In this document: positions 35,452 to 45,679 of the stretch, piece by piece
Position numbering within the stretch: the first letter of the stretch is position 1
How the letters are laid out: each line of letters opens with the position of its first letter
Source: Terriglobales bacterium
Lineage (GTDB): Bacteria > Acidobacteriota > Terriglobia > Terriglobales > Acidobacteriaceae
Direction of reading: 5' to 3'
NCBI GenBank assembly: GCA_035764005.1
Contig: DASTZZ010000019.1
Location: 1 to 64,000 of the forward strand
DNA length: 64,000 nucleotides
Notes under the pieces: generated by a model
Told to the model about the DNA's origin: nothing
Database searches by the model: none
What the model saw: the letters and a program-made list of their open reading frames with translations, nothing else
Translations under genes and position numbers: made by a program

Positions 35452-37080
35452 TTACACACCCACTGGGAAAGGCTTCGTGTGGGGCTCGCCCAAGCTCGTG
35501 AGCCGATCGAATCGTCCCTGCAGCAGTGACATCAGCCCCGTGTACCAATAGCCGATCACGAAGATGATCAGGAATGGGACGGTAATGTAGTTCTCGTTTG
35601 AAATCGCGTAGTACACGGCAGCAGCGAAGTACGTGCCGATGGCGAGTTCAATCCATGGCACTACGCCGAGTCTCTTGCGATATTTCCGAGCGGCGACCGA
35701 CTTCTCGCCTTTCGCCTGCACGCGATACTTTGGCGTGCGCTTGAACGCCGATTGCACACCAAACAGCGCTTCTAGAACTGCCCGCGTATTCGTCACCGTC
35801 AACCCAATACCCAGCGCCATCAGAAATGGCAGGTACAAGAATGTCTTCGGCCAGCGCTTCGGAAACAACTCCTTCTGCGAGACGAGATAAAACGACGAGA
35901 TCGAAAACGTCGACGCCATAAACAGCGGCAGATCGATCAGCAGCATCTGGAACCATCCTTGATAGAAGCGAATGATCATCGCCGGCAACAGCAACGTCGA
36001 GAGCACGACCATGAACGGATAGCTGATGTTGGCCGTCAAGTGGTACCAGGCTTCGAGCTTGATCCGGAATGGAACGTCAGAGCGCATTACCGCCGGCAGA
36101 ATTTTCTTGGCGGTCTGGATCAGTCCCTTGGCCCAGCGCGCCTGTTGCGTCTTGAACGCCGTCATCTCGATTGGCAGTTCGGCAGGACACTCGACATTTT
36201 GCAGGTACTTAAATTTCCATCCTTTGAGCTGCGAACGATAAGAGAGATCGGTGTCTTCAGTAAGCGTGTCATGCTGCCACCCGCCGGCGTCTTCAATGGC
36301 CTGCCGACGCCACATGCCTGCCGTGCCGTTGAAATTGAAGAAGGCCCGGCTGCGGGAGCGGCCACCGTGTTCGAGGATGAAGTGCCCATCGAGCAGAATG
36401 GCTTCGACGTTGGTAAGGAATGAATAATCGCGGTTCAGGTGCGTCCATCGCGTCTGCACCATTCCAATTTCGGGATCGGCGAAATGATGCACCACACGCA
36501 TGAGCCAATCGGGAGGGGGCACGAAGTCGGCGTCGAAGATGGCGATAAATTCGCCCTTCGCTGATTTCATTCCATCCTGCAAAGCGCCGGCCTTGAATCC
36601 ATGCCGGTTTGTGCGGTGATGATACGAAATCGGATAACCCAGTGCGGCATAGCGCTGCACCACCGCATTTGCGACTTCGACGGTCTCGTCAGTCGAGTCG
36701 TCGAGTACCTGGATCTCCAGCTTCTCCCGCGGATACTCCATCTTGCAGACGGCATCGACCAATCGATCGATCACAAACTGCTCGTTGAAAATCGGAAGCT
36801 GAACTGTGACTCGCGGCAGCTCGGAAAAACGGTGGTCCGGCTCGTCCGCCCGGTTCCTGCGGTGCTTGTAATAGAGGTAAACCAGCACATACCGATGTAT
36901 GCCGTACGAGGCGAGGATGATGAGAACGACGAAATAAGGGATTAACAACGCAAGGTCAAAAGCGTTTGGGACATACAGGCCCTTGAACGTCGTATCGCCA
37001 AAATGAGTCTTGAAATAGTGCGCGAGGCTATGCGGCGCCAGCACGGCAAAGCTCAACAAAGCAGGAAGGAAAGCGGGCAT
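35452..37080 (-). CDS. family 2 glycosyltransferase (cellulose/hyaluronan-synthase-like)
   Basis: 542 residues. Two N-terminal hydrophobic segments, a cytoplasmic GT-A domain (about 95-330) and four or five C-terminal membrane helices. Catalytic residues are present: DDSTDET, FDADFVPPPDW, TEDTDLSYR and QQARWAKG (the QxxRW motif), so processive transfer is expected. No PilZ domain. The neighbours do not define the polymer. Its stop lies 8 bases from the convergent toxin gene. Confidence 0.88.
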   Translation of the reverse strand: MPAFLPALLSFAVLAPHSLAHYFKTHFGDTTFKGLYVPNAFDLALLIPYFVVLIILASYGIHRYVLVYLYYKHRRNRADEPDHRFSELPRVTVQLPIFNEQFVIDRLVDAVCKMEYPREKLEIQVLDDSTDETVEVANAVVQRYAALGYPISYHHRTNRHGFKAGALQDGMKSAKGEFIAIFDADFVPPPDWLMRVVHHFADPEIGMVQTRWTHLNRDYSFLTNVEAILLDGHFILEHGGRSRSRAFFNFNGTAGMWRRQAIEDAGGWQHDTLTEDTDLSYRSQLKGWKFKYLQNVECPAELPIEMTAFKTQQARWAKGLIQTAKKILPAVMRSDVPFRIKLEAWYHLTANISYPFMVVLSTLLLPAMIIRFYQGWFQMLLIDLPLFMASTFSISSFYLVSQKELFPKRWPKTFLYLPFLMALGIGLTVTNTRAVLEALFGVQSAFKRTPKYRVQAKGEKSVAARKYRKRLGVVPWIELAIGTYFAAAVYYAISNENYITVPFLIIFVIGYWYTGLMSLLQGRFDRLTSLGEPHTKPFPVGV

Positions 37081-37215
37081 TCAGACAGGAATCCAACCAA
37101 GACATTGTAGCTGAATGGCTTGTCCTCCAACTTGCGTGCAGCCGTCGCGGGTCTAATGCTAATTTCCTGCATTCGCCGGCGTCTTCATGTCCGTATTTCT
37201 CTGAGGAGATTCGCC

Positions 37216-38055
37216 ATGTTTCGCTTTGTTCTGTTCTTTGCTGCCTTCGCCAGTGGTTCTCTGGGCGCACAGACCAATCCACCTCTTACCGCCCACCAGA
37301 TCATGCAGCAAGTCGGCACCAATCAGGACCGATCAGACGCGCTTCGGCGTACCTACGTGTATCGACAACACATTCGCGTCACCAGCCACAAAAGCAACGG
37401 CAAGCTGATGCGGGATGAAGCGGCCGATTATCTGGTCGTGCCTAACGCTGGAGGGTCGACCAAGAAACTCACGGCGTTAAGTGGCAAGTACTGGCAGAAA
37501 GACAGGTACGTCGATTACTCGGGCGAACAAACCGCCGACTATGATGGCTTGGACGGTGACCTGGTGAGCGATCTTCGCAATGATCTGGCCAATGAAAGCC
37601 GCACCAAAGACGGAATTGCCACCAACCTGTTTCCGCTCAGGTCGAAAGAGCAGGAAAAGTATGTTTTCAGACTCATGGGCGAGGAAAGCACAAACGGACG
37701 CAAAACATACCGCATTGCCTTCCGTCCCAAGGAGAAAGGCGACACAGTATGGAAGGGCGAGGCTCTAATCGATGCCGAGGAATTCCAACCAGTAACTGTC
37801 TTCACCAAACTCGCTCGTCGCGTTCCATTTTGGATTCGCACAAGTCTAGGCACAGACTTACCGGATGTAGGCTTCAGCGTAACTTACAAGCGACAACCAG
37901 ACGGAGTCTGGTTCCCAGTCTCATTCGGAACCGAGTTCCACCTGCATGCAGTCTTCTTTATCAACCGCGAAATTACCGTCTCATTGCAGAACAGCGATTT
38001 CGAGAAGACACACGTGGATTCCATCGTTCATTACGAAAAATCGAGTCTGTACTGA
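37216..38055 (+). CDS. secreted protein of unknown function (LolA-like beta fold possible)
   Basis: 279 residues from the ATG at 37216, chosen for TGAGGAG at 37202-37208; a longer frame from 37120 adds a non-signal-like leader. Signal peptide with hydrophobic core FVLFFAAFASGSL and cleavage near GAQ. The mature part alternates short strands; RKTYRIAFRPKEKGDTVWKG and FQPVTVFTKLAR recall the outer-membrane lipoprotein carrier/DUF fold, but I do not recognise the family with certainty. Divergent from the glycosyltransferase gene. Confidence 0.65.
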   Translation: MFRFVLFFAAFASGSLGAQTNPPLTAHQIMQQVGTNQDRSDALRRTYVYRQHIRVTSHKSNGKLMRDEAADYLVVPNAGGSTKKLTALSGKYWQKDRYVDYSGEQTADYDGLDGDLVSDLRNDLANESRTKDGIATNLFPLRSKEQEKYVFRLMGEESTNGRKTYRIAFRPKEKGDTVWKGEALIDAEEFQPVTVFTKLARRVPFWIRTSLGTDLPDVGFSVTYKRQPDGVWFPVSFGTEFHLHAVFFINREITVSLQNSDFEKTHVDSIVHYEKSSLY

Positions 38056-38439
38056 TTTCGGTCTGATCCGCCATTAGCCGCAATCAACGCTGCTCGCCTC
38101 ATTCCTCTGGAAACACCGGCATGCGTTTCGCTCGGATGTCGCTCTTTTGCAGCACGGAATTTGATGATCCCGCCTTCAGACAACGCAGATTAGCGCAACG
38201 GCGTTCTTGACGAACCGCGACCTGCAGACTAGCCTGTCGCAGAAAACGTTTTCACAAAACCGGCAAACCGTGCCTGACTAGGCGCACTCACGAGCGCTCG
38301 ACAAGTTTTCTGCTTTAAAACCCCGGCTAGTTCGGTTTTAGGAAAAATGAGGTTCTTACAAGGATTCAGACGCCTAGATTAGCCCGGCCTCTCTGAGGTG
38401 TTGAATACTCTTTGAAGAAGACGGAGTGCCTTCGACCGA
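38056..38439. promoter_or_regulatory. gap upstream of araA with a 12-base palindrome
   Basis: No gene seen. The perfect palindrome GAAAACGTTTTC at 38242-38253 resembles LacI-family operators in form and lies about 190 bases before araA. Distance to the start is large for a simple repressor site, so it is only a candidate. Confidence 0.4.
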
Positions 38440-39939
38440 ATGATCGATCTTAAGAAGCTGGAAGCCTGGTTCGTTACTGGAAGTCAGCACCTCTATGGGG
38501 AAGAAACCCTGAAGCAAGTCGCTGCGCATTCTCAGCAGATCGCGCAATATCTTTCGCAATCGCCCTCAATTCCAGTGAAGGTTGTTTTCAAGCCGGTGCT
38601 CACGACACCGGAATCGATTTATCAACTTTGTCTTGAGGCGAACAACACGCCCAACTGTATCGGGCTGATCACGTGGATGCACACGTTTTCGCCAGCCAAG
38701 ATGTGGATTTCCGGATTGAAAGCGCTGCAACGGCCATTCGCCCACCTCCACACGCAATTCAACCGCGACTTGCCGTGGTCTACGATCGACATGGATTTTA
38801 TGAACCTGAATCAGTCAGCGCATGGTGATCGCGAGTTCGGGTTCCTGGGCAGCCGAGCGCGCAAGCGGCGAAAGGTGATTGTTGGCTTTTGGCGGGATCA
38901 GGAGGTTGCCACCGAACTGGCGACTTGGCTGAGGGCTGCCAGTGCATGGCACGACACTCAGCGCCTTAAAGTCGCCCGTTTCGGCGACAACATGCGGAAG
39001 GTCGCTGTCACCGAAGGTGACAAAGTAGAAGCGCAGATGCGCTTCGGATACTCGGTGAACGGATACGGAGTGGGTGACCTCGTCGATCGGTTCGGCAAAG
39101 TCTCGGACTCGGACATCGATAAGCTAATTTCCACCTACGAACAGTCCTATACCGTTGCCGAGCCGCTTCGCATCCGCGGCGAAAAACGCGCCTCACTTCG
39201 CGAAGCTGCGCGCATTGAGCTGAGCCTGCGAAATTTCCTCGAGGAGGGAGATTTCAAAGCCTTCACGGATACCTTTGAAGACCTGCACGGGCTCGCGCAG
39301 CTTCCAGGTATTGCCGTGCAACGCCTCATGGCGGACGGATACGGCTTCGGCGCGGAGGGCGACTGGAAGACCGCCGCGCTGGTCCGCGCTATGAAAGTTA
39401 TGAGTGCCGGGCTCAAAGGCGGGACTTCCTTCATGGAGGACTACACCTACGATTTTGGCAATGGGGGCAAGGTTCTCGGCGCCCATATGCTCGAAATTTG
39501 CCTGTCGATTGCGGCCGACCGGCCTTCGATGGAAATTCATCCTCTCGGCATCGGCGGCAAGGCCGATCCCGTGCGACTCGTCTTCAACGCCCAGGCCGGA
39601 CCGGCGGTAAACGCCTCCATTGTGGACATGGGCGACCGCTTTCGCATGATCGTCAACGAAGTCGATACGATCGCTCCCGAACATCCATTGCCCAAGCTGC
39701 CTGTGGCCCGCGCGGTCTGGATTCCCAGGCCGAACCTCAAAGTCGGCGCGGCAGCATGGATCCTGGCTGGGGGTGCACATCACACCGGTTTCAGCCATGC
39801 TCTGACGTCGCAGCATTTGGAAGACTTCGCCGCCATGGCCGACATTGAGTTCTTGTTAATCGACAGCGGCACGACGGTGCGTTCATTCGAAAACGAAATA
39901 CGTTGGAATGACATGTACTACGGCGTGATGCGGCGCTAA
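38440..39939 (+). CDS. araA: L-arabinose isomerase
   Basis: 499 residues, the family length. L-arabinose isomerase converts L-arabinose to L-ribulose. Characteristic blocks: [13 protein letters not shown] at the N-terminus, [21 protein letters not shown], then [26 protein letters not shown] containing a metal-binding Glu/His set, and [12 protein letters not shown] near the end. araB and araD are not adjacent, so the rest of the pathway must lie elsewhere. The downstream aldo/keto reductase at 40152 may be co-regulated. Confidence 0.96.
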   Translation: MIDLKKLEAWFVTGSQHLYGEETLKQVAAHSQQIAQYLSQSPSIPVKVVFKPVLTTPESIYQLCLEANNTPNCIGLITWMHTFSPAKMWISGLKALQRPFAHLHTQFNRDLPWSTIDMDFMNLNQSAHGDREFGFLGSRARKRRKVIVGFWRDQEVATELATWLRAASAWHDTQRLKVARFGDNMRKVAVTEGDKVEAQMRFGYSVNGYGVGDLVDRFGKVSDSDIDKLISTYEQSYTVAEPLRIRGEKRASLREAARIELSLRNFLEEGDFKAFTDTFEDLHGLAQLPGIAVQRLMADGYGFGAEGDWKTAALVRAMKVMSAGLKGGTSFMEDYTYDFGNGGKVLGAHMLEICLSIAADRPSMEIHPLGIGGKADPVRLVFNAQAGPAVNASIVDMGDRFRMIVNEVDTIAPEHPLPKLPVARAVWIPRPNLKVGAAAWILAGGAHHTGFSHALTSQHLEDFAAMADIEFLLIDSGTTVRSFENEIRWNDMYYGVMRR

Positions 39940-40151
39940 CAGCTTTTGGCTTCTGGATGGATCAGCCTCGCCTTCGGACTCTTCATCGCGTACCAAATCG
40001 GAATATTCCGACGGTCTGTTTACAGTCATCCGCAGTCGATGCCTCACTAATCTTCTAAAACGCTTGCACGGACAAGCTCCAGCGCTCACAACAGGTCTCT
40101 CGAATAGAATTCATGTGAATCGGCTCTGAAAGGGAGGGCATCTACTGCGCC

Positions 40152-41186
40152 ATGGAATTCAGACAGCTCGGCAATTCTGGTTTGAAGGTTCCGGTTCTCA
40201 GCTTTGGCACCGGAACCTTTGGTGGGCGCGGCGAATTTTTCAAAGCCTGGGGCAGCACCGACGTGAAAGAGGCCACGCGATTGGTGGACATCTGTCTCGA
40301 AGCCGGAGTGAACTTCTTCGACACTGCAGACATTTACTCCCACGGTGCGTCGGAAGAGATTCTCGGCAAGGCGGTCGCTGGCCGCCGCGGTTCAGTGCTG
40401 ATTTCCACCAAAGCGAGCTTCCGCATGGGAGAAGGTCCCAACGACCTCGGTTCTTCGCGCTATCACCTGATTCAAGCCTGCGAAGCCAGCCTGCGCCGAC
40501 TCGGCACCGATTACATCGACGTCTACCACCTCCACGGCTTCGACCTCACGACTCCGATTGAAGAAACGCTCCAGACGCTGAATACTCTGGTGCAGTCCGG
40601 CAAAGTGCGCTACATCGCCTGTTCCAACTTTTCCGGATGGCATCTGATGAAATCGCTAGCCATTGCCGAGAGATATGGATGGCCGCGCTATGTCGCTCAT
40701 CAGGCTTATTATTCGCTCATCGGACGCGAGTACGAATGGGAGCTCCTGCCGCTCGCCATCGATCAAAGGATAGGAACCATCGTGTGGAGTCCGCTCGGCT
40801 GGGGACGCCTCACCGGCAAAATCCGCCGCAACCAGCCGCTGCCCAAAGTCAGCCGCCTGCACTCAACCGCCGAACAAGGACCTCCAGTCGACGACGAATA
40901 TCTCTACAAAGTTGTCGACGTGCTCGACGACATCGCGCGCGAAACCGGAAAGACCGTTCCCCAGATCGCGCTGAACTGGCTGCTGCAGCGCCCGACTGTG
41001 GCGAACGTGATCATCGGCGCACGCAACGAAGAACAACTCCGCCAGAACCTGGCTGCAGTCGGATGGAACCTGAGCACGGAACAAGTCGAACGGTTAAACG
41101 CAGCAAGCTATCGGGTGCCGATTTATCCATACTGGCATCAGGTGCAGTTCGTCGAACGAAATCCGCTCGCCGCCTTTGCTGCTTGA
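40152..41186 (+). CDS. aldo/keto reductase
   Basis: 344 residues in the (beta/alpha)8 fold. The tetrad is present: Asp and Tyr in FDTADIYSHGASEEILG, Lys in LISTKASF, His in VYHLHGFD. The C-terminal NVIIGARNEEQLRQNLAA is typical of AKR family 11-like/YdhF proteins that use NADPH. Substrate unknown; linkage to araA makes a sugar aldehyde possible but this is speculative. Confidence 0.92.
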   Translation: MEFRQLGNSGLKVPVLSFGTGTFGGRGEFFKAWGSTDVKEATRLVDICLEAGVNFFDTADIYSHGASEEILGKAVAGRRGSVLISTKASFRMGEGPNDLGSSRYHLIQACEASLRRLGTDYIDVYHLHGFDLTTPIEETLQTLNTLVQSGKVRYIACSNFSGWHLMKSLAIAERYGWPRYVAHQAYYSLIGREYEWELLPLAIDQRIGTIVWSPLGWGRLTGKIRRNQPLPKVSRLHSTAEQGPPVDDEYLYKVVDVLDDIARETGKTVPQIALNWLLQRPTVANVIIGARNEEQLRQNLAAVGWNLSTEQVERLNAASYRVPIYPYWHQVQFVERNPLAAFAA

Positions 41187-41197
41187 TCGGCGGCTTC

Positions 41198-41458
41198 CTA
41201 AACTGCGCCTTGGATGCGCCAGGCGTACGTCTCCAGCTCCGGGCGATGCGCAAACCATCGCTCCATCATGGCAAGGCTCCAATTCGCGCCGGGCCGATCA
41301 ATGCTGGCCCCGACATGGCTCTCCTCTTCTGTGAGAACCTCAAGCACTACCTGCCAAGCTCCTTCGCTGCCTTCGAACACGGGGATTCTCCTCGGGGGAG
41401 GATGCTCATGGTAGGGCAAGTACACAGCCAACCTAAGCTGCTGAAAATGTTGGACCAC
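41198..41458 (-). CDS. small hypothetical protein
   Basis: 86 residues starting at GTG 41458, with GGGGAG seven bases upstream. The sequence is rich in Glu, Arg and Trp near the end (ANWSLAMMERWFAHRPELETY) and has no membrane segment. I do not recognise it. The convincing ribosome site and the convergent position after the aldo/keto reductase support a real gene; its short length argues for caution. Confidence 0.45.
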   Translation of the reverse strand: MVQHFQQLRLAVYLPYHEHPPPRRIPVFEGSEGAWQVVLEVLTEEESHVGASIDRPGANWSLAMMERWFAHRPELETYAWRIQGAV

Positions 41459-41676
41459 GTCTCTCTCCCCAGCTCGATACTGTGGAGTTTTTCCCTAATC
41501 GGCCGCAAGTAGAGTGTTTTTTGCCGATGACATTTTTTGTCGGCCTGTGCGCAGTTAGCCGGTAGCGGTGAGCTGGATCCTCCTTTAGCTCAAATCGCTC
41601 AGAAGCATAGAAGGCCAGCGATCCGCCTAGACATCCAGCTTGACCTCCACAACGTGTAGCCATATAGTTACGCATT

Positions 41677-42096
41677 ATGCGTATCCGTTCGGTTACAGAT
41701 TCGCGGGACGCTGTTTTCCAGGCACTGGCCGATCCCACGCGACGCGCCGTGCTTGACTTGCTTCGCTCTGGCAGCCAACCGGCCGGCCAGATCGCGCGGG
41801 CTTTTCCCATTTCGCGCCCAGCGATTTCCAAACACCTGCAGCTGCTCGGTCGTGCGCATCTCGTTACAGGAGAGCGCAGAGGACGCCACCGCTACTACGG
41901 GCTGAACGCCGCTCCGCTCGCGTCGGTTGACTCGTGGCTTAACGAATATCGAACGTTTTGGAAATCGAGCCTCGCAGGTCTCAGGACGTTCGTCGAAGCG
42001 GAGAACAAATCCAAAGCACAGGGCACGAGTACTGCACGCGACACAAATGCGCAGCGCAACGAACGTCCGCAGAACCACAGGGGAACCCGCCGATGA
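41677..42096 (+). CDS. ArsR-family transcriptional regulator
   Basis: 139 residues with a winged helix: AVFQALADPTRRAVLDLL, PAGQIARAFPISRPAISKHLQLL (recognition helix) and RRGRHRYYGLN (wing). No metal-binding Cys pair is visible. The pairing of such regulators with an SRPBCC protein is a common genomic theme, and the stop overlaps the start of that gene by 4 bases (ATGA). Confidence 0.9.
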   Translation: MRIRSVTDSRDAVFQALADPTRRAVLDLLRSGSQPAGQIARAFPISRPAISKHLQLLGRAHLVTGERRGRHRYYGLNAAPLASVDSWLNEYRTFWKSSLAGLRTFVEAENKSKAQGTSTARDTNAQRNERPQNHRGTRR

Positions 42097-42563
42097 CATC
42101 CAGCTCCGAACGTGCCCAGCAAGATGCCGTTACCGCAGAAATCGAGATCGCCGCTTCGCCCGAGCGCGTCTTCCAAGCCTTGATCGACCCGGCGCAGGTT
42201 CCGCAATGGTGGGGAGGAGAAGGAGCCGGACAGGTCTACCGCTGTACGAACTTTGAAGCCGACCTGCGTGTCGGAGGCAAATGGCGCAGCTCCGGCATCA
42301 CCGGTAATGGGAACTTCGAGGTAAGCGGCGAATTCCTGGAACTCGATCCGCCGCGTGTTGTGTCGTATTCCTGGGTAGCGAGCTGGACGGGCACCGCCAA
42401 AACCACGGTCCGCTGGGAGCTCATCCCGATCCAAAATGGAACGTTAGTCAGACTCCGCCACAGTGGCTTGGCCGCTCACCCAGAGATCGCCCGCGCGTAT
42501 CAAGGCTGGCCCCGAATGCTGCATTGGCTGCAGAGCTATTTAGAACCGAACCGTCCGCGATAG
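42093..42563 (+). CDS. SRPBCC/AHSA1-domain protein
   Basis: 156 residues from the ATG at 42093 inside the regulator stop. Activator-of-Hsp90-type START-like fold: AEIEIAASPERVFQALIDP, QWWGGEG, GGKWRSSG, SGEFLELDPPRVVSYSW and HWLQSYLE. These bind hydrophobic ligands; partner and ligand are not known. Probably autoregulated together with the ArsR protein. Confidence 0.9.
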   Translation: MTSSSERAQQDAVTAEIEIAASPERVFQALIDPAQVPQWWGGEGAGQVYRCTNFEADLRVGGKWRSSGITGNGNFEVSGEFLELDPPRVVSYSWVASWTGTAKTTVRWELIPIQNGTLVRLRHSGLAAHPEIARAYQGWPRMLHWLQSYLEPNRPR

Positions 42564-42804
42564 TGCGTTGGTGATTTTCATGTTTCGGGTCCCGCGAAAT
42601 ACCTCGCCTTGAATTCGGGGGCTGCGCTCACACAGGGGATGCTGGGCTTGCGTCTGGCTAGGGCAATCTCGTGCTAAAGTCGCGGTAAGAACCGTCGAAG
42701 TTGATTGATTGCGCTAGAGTCTACCCGGGAAGCGAAGTCGAGCAAGAAGAGCGACGCGCATCACTAAGCAGATACGCGACGCGAGCTCGGCGGCAGCAGT
42801 ATCG

Positions 42805-43965
42805 ATGTTTACTGAGGCACAAATCAGTCCGCGCAGCGTCTTGCCGATGCAGTTGGCCTTTAGCCTTACTGGCGTCGGGACGACGCTTCTCGGTTCCTTA
42901 CTCCCGACGCTGAGCGTGAATTGCCGGCTCGATGACCGCCGCGCAGGATTTCTCTTTGCCGCCCAGTTCTGTGGATCGGCCCTGGGCGCTCTGCTGGTCG
43001 GCTCACGCTTTTTTCGAAGCGCCCTGCGCGGTTATCTGCTGCTGGTGATCAGCGCTCTCTCGATTGCATTCGTGCGCGGTCAGGCGCGGATGCTCCTGTT
43101 TTTTACCTTTGGCCTCGGTCTTGGGCTCGCCATGACGTCCACCAGCATGTGGATGGGCAAAGTGTTTCCGGCTCGTCGCGGCGCCGTGCTTTCTGTTCTC
43201 AACGCCTGGTGGTGCTTCGGCGCGGTGATCTCGGCCCCGCTTGCGTCCATCTGGGTCAGGCGATTTTCGCCTGAGTACTTCTATCCGGTATTGGGAGCCG
43301 CGATCATCGTCACGCTAATCCCGGTCTTCGGCCGACACCGAGCTGCCGTCGATGCGGAACCGGATCATGAGAGCCGTCTGAGCGAGATCGAATGGAAGCG
43401 GGTGGCAATTTTTGCCCTGATAGCGTTTCTGTACGTCGGAAGTGAGACCTCCGTGGGCGGGTGGTTGATGAGCTACGTTCATCGTCTTGCGGTCTCGAAT
43501 ACTCTTCTGGCTCCGCTTGCGACCTCGTGCTTCTGGCTGGCGCTTTTGTGTGGACGCACAGTGTCCCCGTGGCTACTGCGCCGCACGGATGAGCTGCAGC
43601 TGCTTACCGCCTCTATTCTGGGCGCCTTCCTGAGTGTCCTTATGTTTCTGCTGTTGCGAACACCTCTCGTAACGGTGTTCAGCGCGACGTGTACCGGGCT
43701 CATGCTTGGGCCGATCTTCCCTCTTTGCATGGCGAGGATTCTGGCCCTCATGCACGATTCGCCAAAATCGAAGTGGACTTTCTCGCTTTCAGGGATTGGA
43801 GCTGCCACTCTGCCGGCCCTGACCGGGGAAGTCTCCACACGCGCCGGGTCACTCCATTCCGGACTGCTCGTACCGGCATTTGCGTTATTGCTAATGAGCG
43901 TGATGGTGATGTTCGATCGCGCAGCCAGGCCGAAAGCAGTTGCAGCACAGGCCAAAGCGCGCTAG
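42805..43965 (+). CDS. MFS transporter
   Basis: 386 residues with about twelve helices. Weak MFS markers are visible: a loop two/three region around GSRFFRSALRG and the conserved central arrangement FALIAFLYVGSETSVGGWL. The family looks like the fucose permease/FucP-like group. Substrate unknown. The ATG at 42805 has no strong ribosome site; later starts would remove the first helix, so 42805 is kept. Confidence 0.8.
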   Translation: MFTEAQISPRSVLPMQLAFSLTGVGTTLLGSLLPTLSVNCRLDDRRAGFLFAAQFCGSALGALLVGSRFFRSALRGYLLLVISALSIAFVRGQARMLLFFTFGLGLGLAMTSTSMWMGKVFPARRGAVLSVLNAWWCFGAVISAPLASIWVRRFSPEYFYPVLGAAIIVTLIPVFGRHRAAVDAEPDHESRLSEIEWKRVAIFALIAFLYVGSETSVGGWLMSYVHRLAVSNTLLAPLATSCFWLALLCGRTVSPWLLRRTDELQLLTASILGAFLSVLMFLLLRTPLVTVFSATCTGLMLGPIFPLCMARILALMHDSPKSKWTFSLSGIGAATLPALTGEVSTRAGSLHSGLLVPAFALLLMSVMVMFDRAARPKAVAAQAKAR

Positions 43966-44085
43966 CAGCCATGCCTCTGGCATGCTCACCTGAATGCTTG
44001 TGTGATCGATGCGATTACAGAGACTGATGCCAATGCACCGCAGGCAAGGACGCGCGAAACAAAACAGCACAGAGGCCGGGGTCAT

Positions 44086-44240
44086 CGGGTGAAGAAATCA
44101 AAACACGACGCGGACTCCGCGGATGCTTCGCCGCGGATCAACGCAGGATTCTTTTCTTAGATTTTGGGAAAGTAGCCTTCCGCGTTCATCCGCGTCCCAT
44201 CCGCGCAATCCGCGTCTGGTTTGGATTTTCACTTGACCCG
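44086..44240. repeat. palindrome with CCGCG-rich tandem units
   Basis: Outer arms: 44086-44114 (CGGGTGAAGAAATC...) and 44209-44240 (...GATTTTCACTTGACCCG), imperfect inverted copies. Inside are a 7-bp hairpin TCCGCGG/CCGCGGA at 44116-44137 and a tract of 9- to 10-base TCCGCGTNN units at about 44179-44216. It fills the gap between the convergent MFS and MacB-like genes. Confidence 0.8.
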
Positions 44241-44251
44241 ATGGCAGGCCG

Positions 44252-45568
44252 TTACTCGTACCTTAATGCCTCAACCGTGTCCATCTGCGCTGCGCGGGTG
44301 GCCGGTACCGTACCGAAGATAATGCCCACGCCCGAGGCCACAAGGATGGCGATGATTGCCGAGAGTCCCGAAATGGGGATTCTGTATTCGCTAAAGAAGC
44401 GGACCGAAAGAGGCACGCAGAGCCCGATGATAGTCCCCAGCAGCCCACCGGTGAGAGAGATGAATACTGCTTCGGTGAGGAACTGCAGTCGAATCTCCTG
44501 ACGGGTAGCACCGACTGCTTTGCGAATGCCAATCTCGCGAATGCGCGAGCGCACATTCGCGAGCATGATGTTCATAATTCCCACGCCGCTTACAACCAGT
44601 GTGACCGTAGCAATCAGCAACAGCACGACCGTCAAAGCGTTTGCGGTCTGCGCAGCCACAGAAAGCAATTGTTGCAGGTTTTCGACGTGATACACCGATT
44701 GCGCACGATGGCGCGATTGCAGAACTCGGTGGATTTCCTGAGTCGCTCGATCTACTTCGCTGGCATCAGCCATCGAGAAGAACAGTTGCTTCACCGCGTC
44801 GGTTCCGGTGAAGTACTTGGCTACGGTGTACGGAATGAGAATGGTGTCTTCTGCAATTTCGGATTGACCAAATGTCTCTACGCGTTCTTTAAACGTTCCA
44901 ATAATCGTGAACGGTAGATTGCTGATCTTAATGGTCTGTCCCACCGCAGAATCTTCATTGCCGTAGAGTCGCCGTGCAAGCTGGACAGTGACGCAGGCAA
45001 CTTTGGTGCGCGTCTGCGATTCTTCGGAGTCAAAGAATCTACCAGAAGGAATCAGCAGATTACGCACTGTCTCGTATTCCGCCGAAACGCCAAGTACCAG
45101 CAGGTCGCGCTCTCTTCCCTCCCCCACGGAAATTCGATCGTGCAGTTCGATCATCGGAGAGGACGCAATGATGTCTGGAACTTCGTTGCGAACGGCGCGT
45201 TCGTCATCTTCCGTGAGCTCGTCTTTCTGAACTGTGCTGAAAGAAGAGTTGCTGCCGCCTTCGTAATAAGCGTAGATCATGTTGGCGCCGATCGCCTGAA
45301 TTTGATTCAGGATGTACTGCTTTCCGGTAAGGCCGATGGTCACGACCAGAATCAGCGAGGCGGTGCCGATCACCATGCCGAGCGCGGTGAGCGCGAAGCG
45401 AACTTTGCTGGAGCGGAAGGAATCGACCGCCAGCTTGGCGATCTCTCCGAAGACCATCGTCTTGGTCGCGCTCTCCAGCGTCTGCTCGAACGAGCGGATG
45501 CGCTCCATCGTGCTCTGATGATGCTCAGCCGCCTTCTGCTCTTCGAGTTGCAGCTCTTCAGGGGACAT
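44252..45568 (-). CDS. MacB/FtsX-type ABC transporter permease
   Basis: 438 residues. Residues 1-40 are a Glu-rich helix, unusual at this position. Then a helix (ALTALGMVIGTASLILVVTIGL), a periplasmic MacB domain (about 90-290) and three C-terminal helices ending VPATRAAQMDTVEALRYE, the family's conserved tail. No ATPase or membrane fusion partner is encoded nearby, so the partner is elsewhere. Confidence 0.9.
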   Translation of the reverse strand: MSPEELQLEEQKAAEHHQSTMERIRSFEQTLESATKTMVFGEIAKLAVDSFRSSKVRFALTALGMVIGTASLILVVTIGLTGKQYILNQIQAIGANMIYAYYEGGSNSSFSTVQKDELTEDDERAVRNEVPDIIASSPMIELHDRISVGEGRERDLLVLGVSAEYETVRNLLIPSGRFFDSEESQTRTKVACVTVQLARRLYGNEDSAVGQTIKISNLPFTIIGTFKERVETFGQSEIAEDTILIPYTVAKYFTGTDAVKQLFFSMADASEVDRATQEIHRVLQSRHRAQSVYHVENLQQLLSVAAQTANALTVVLLLIATVTLVVSGVGIMNIMLANVRSRIREIGIRKAVGATRQEIRLQFLTEAVFISLTGGLLGTIIGLCVPLSVRFFSEYRIPISGLSAIIAILVASGVGIIFGTVPATRAAQMDTVEALRYE

Positions 45569-45679
45569 TCAGGGGCTTGCGAAAGACAACAACTCCTTCA
45601 GTCCCATCCTAAACCGGGTTGAGACGAGAAGTTGCTTCTGGATTGGATGACAGGGATGACTGAGAAGCTTCACGGAGAG

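Noticed and set aside
40637-41512. 291-codon open frame on the plus strand
   Set aside because: Runs through the aldo/keto reductase in another frame and has shadow-like composition.
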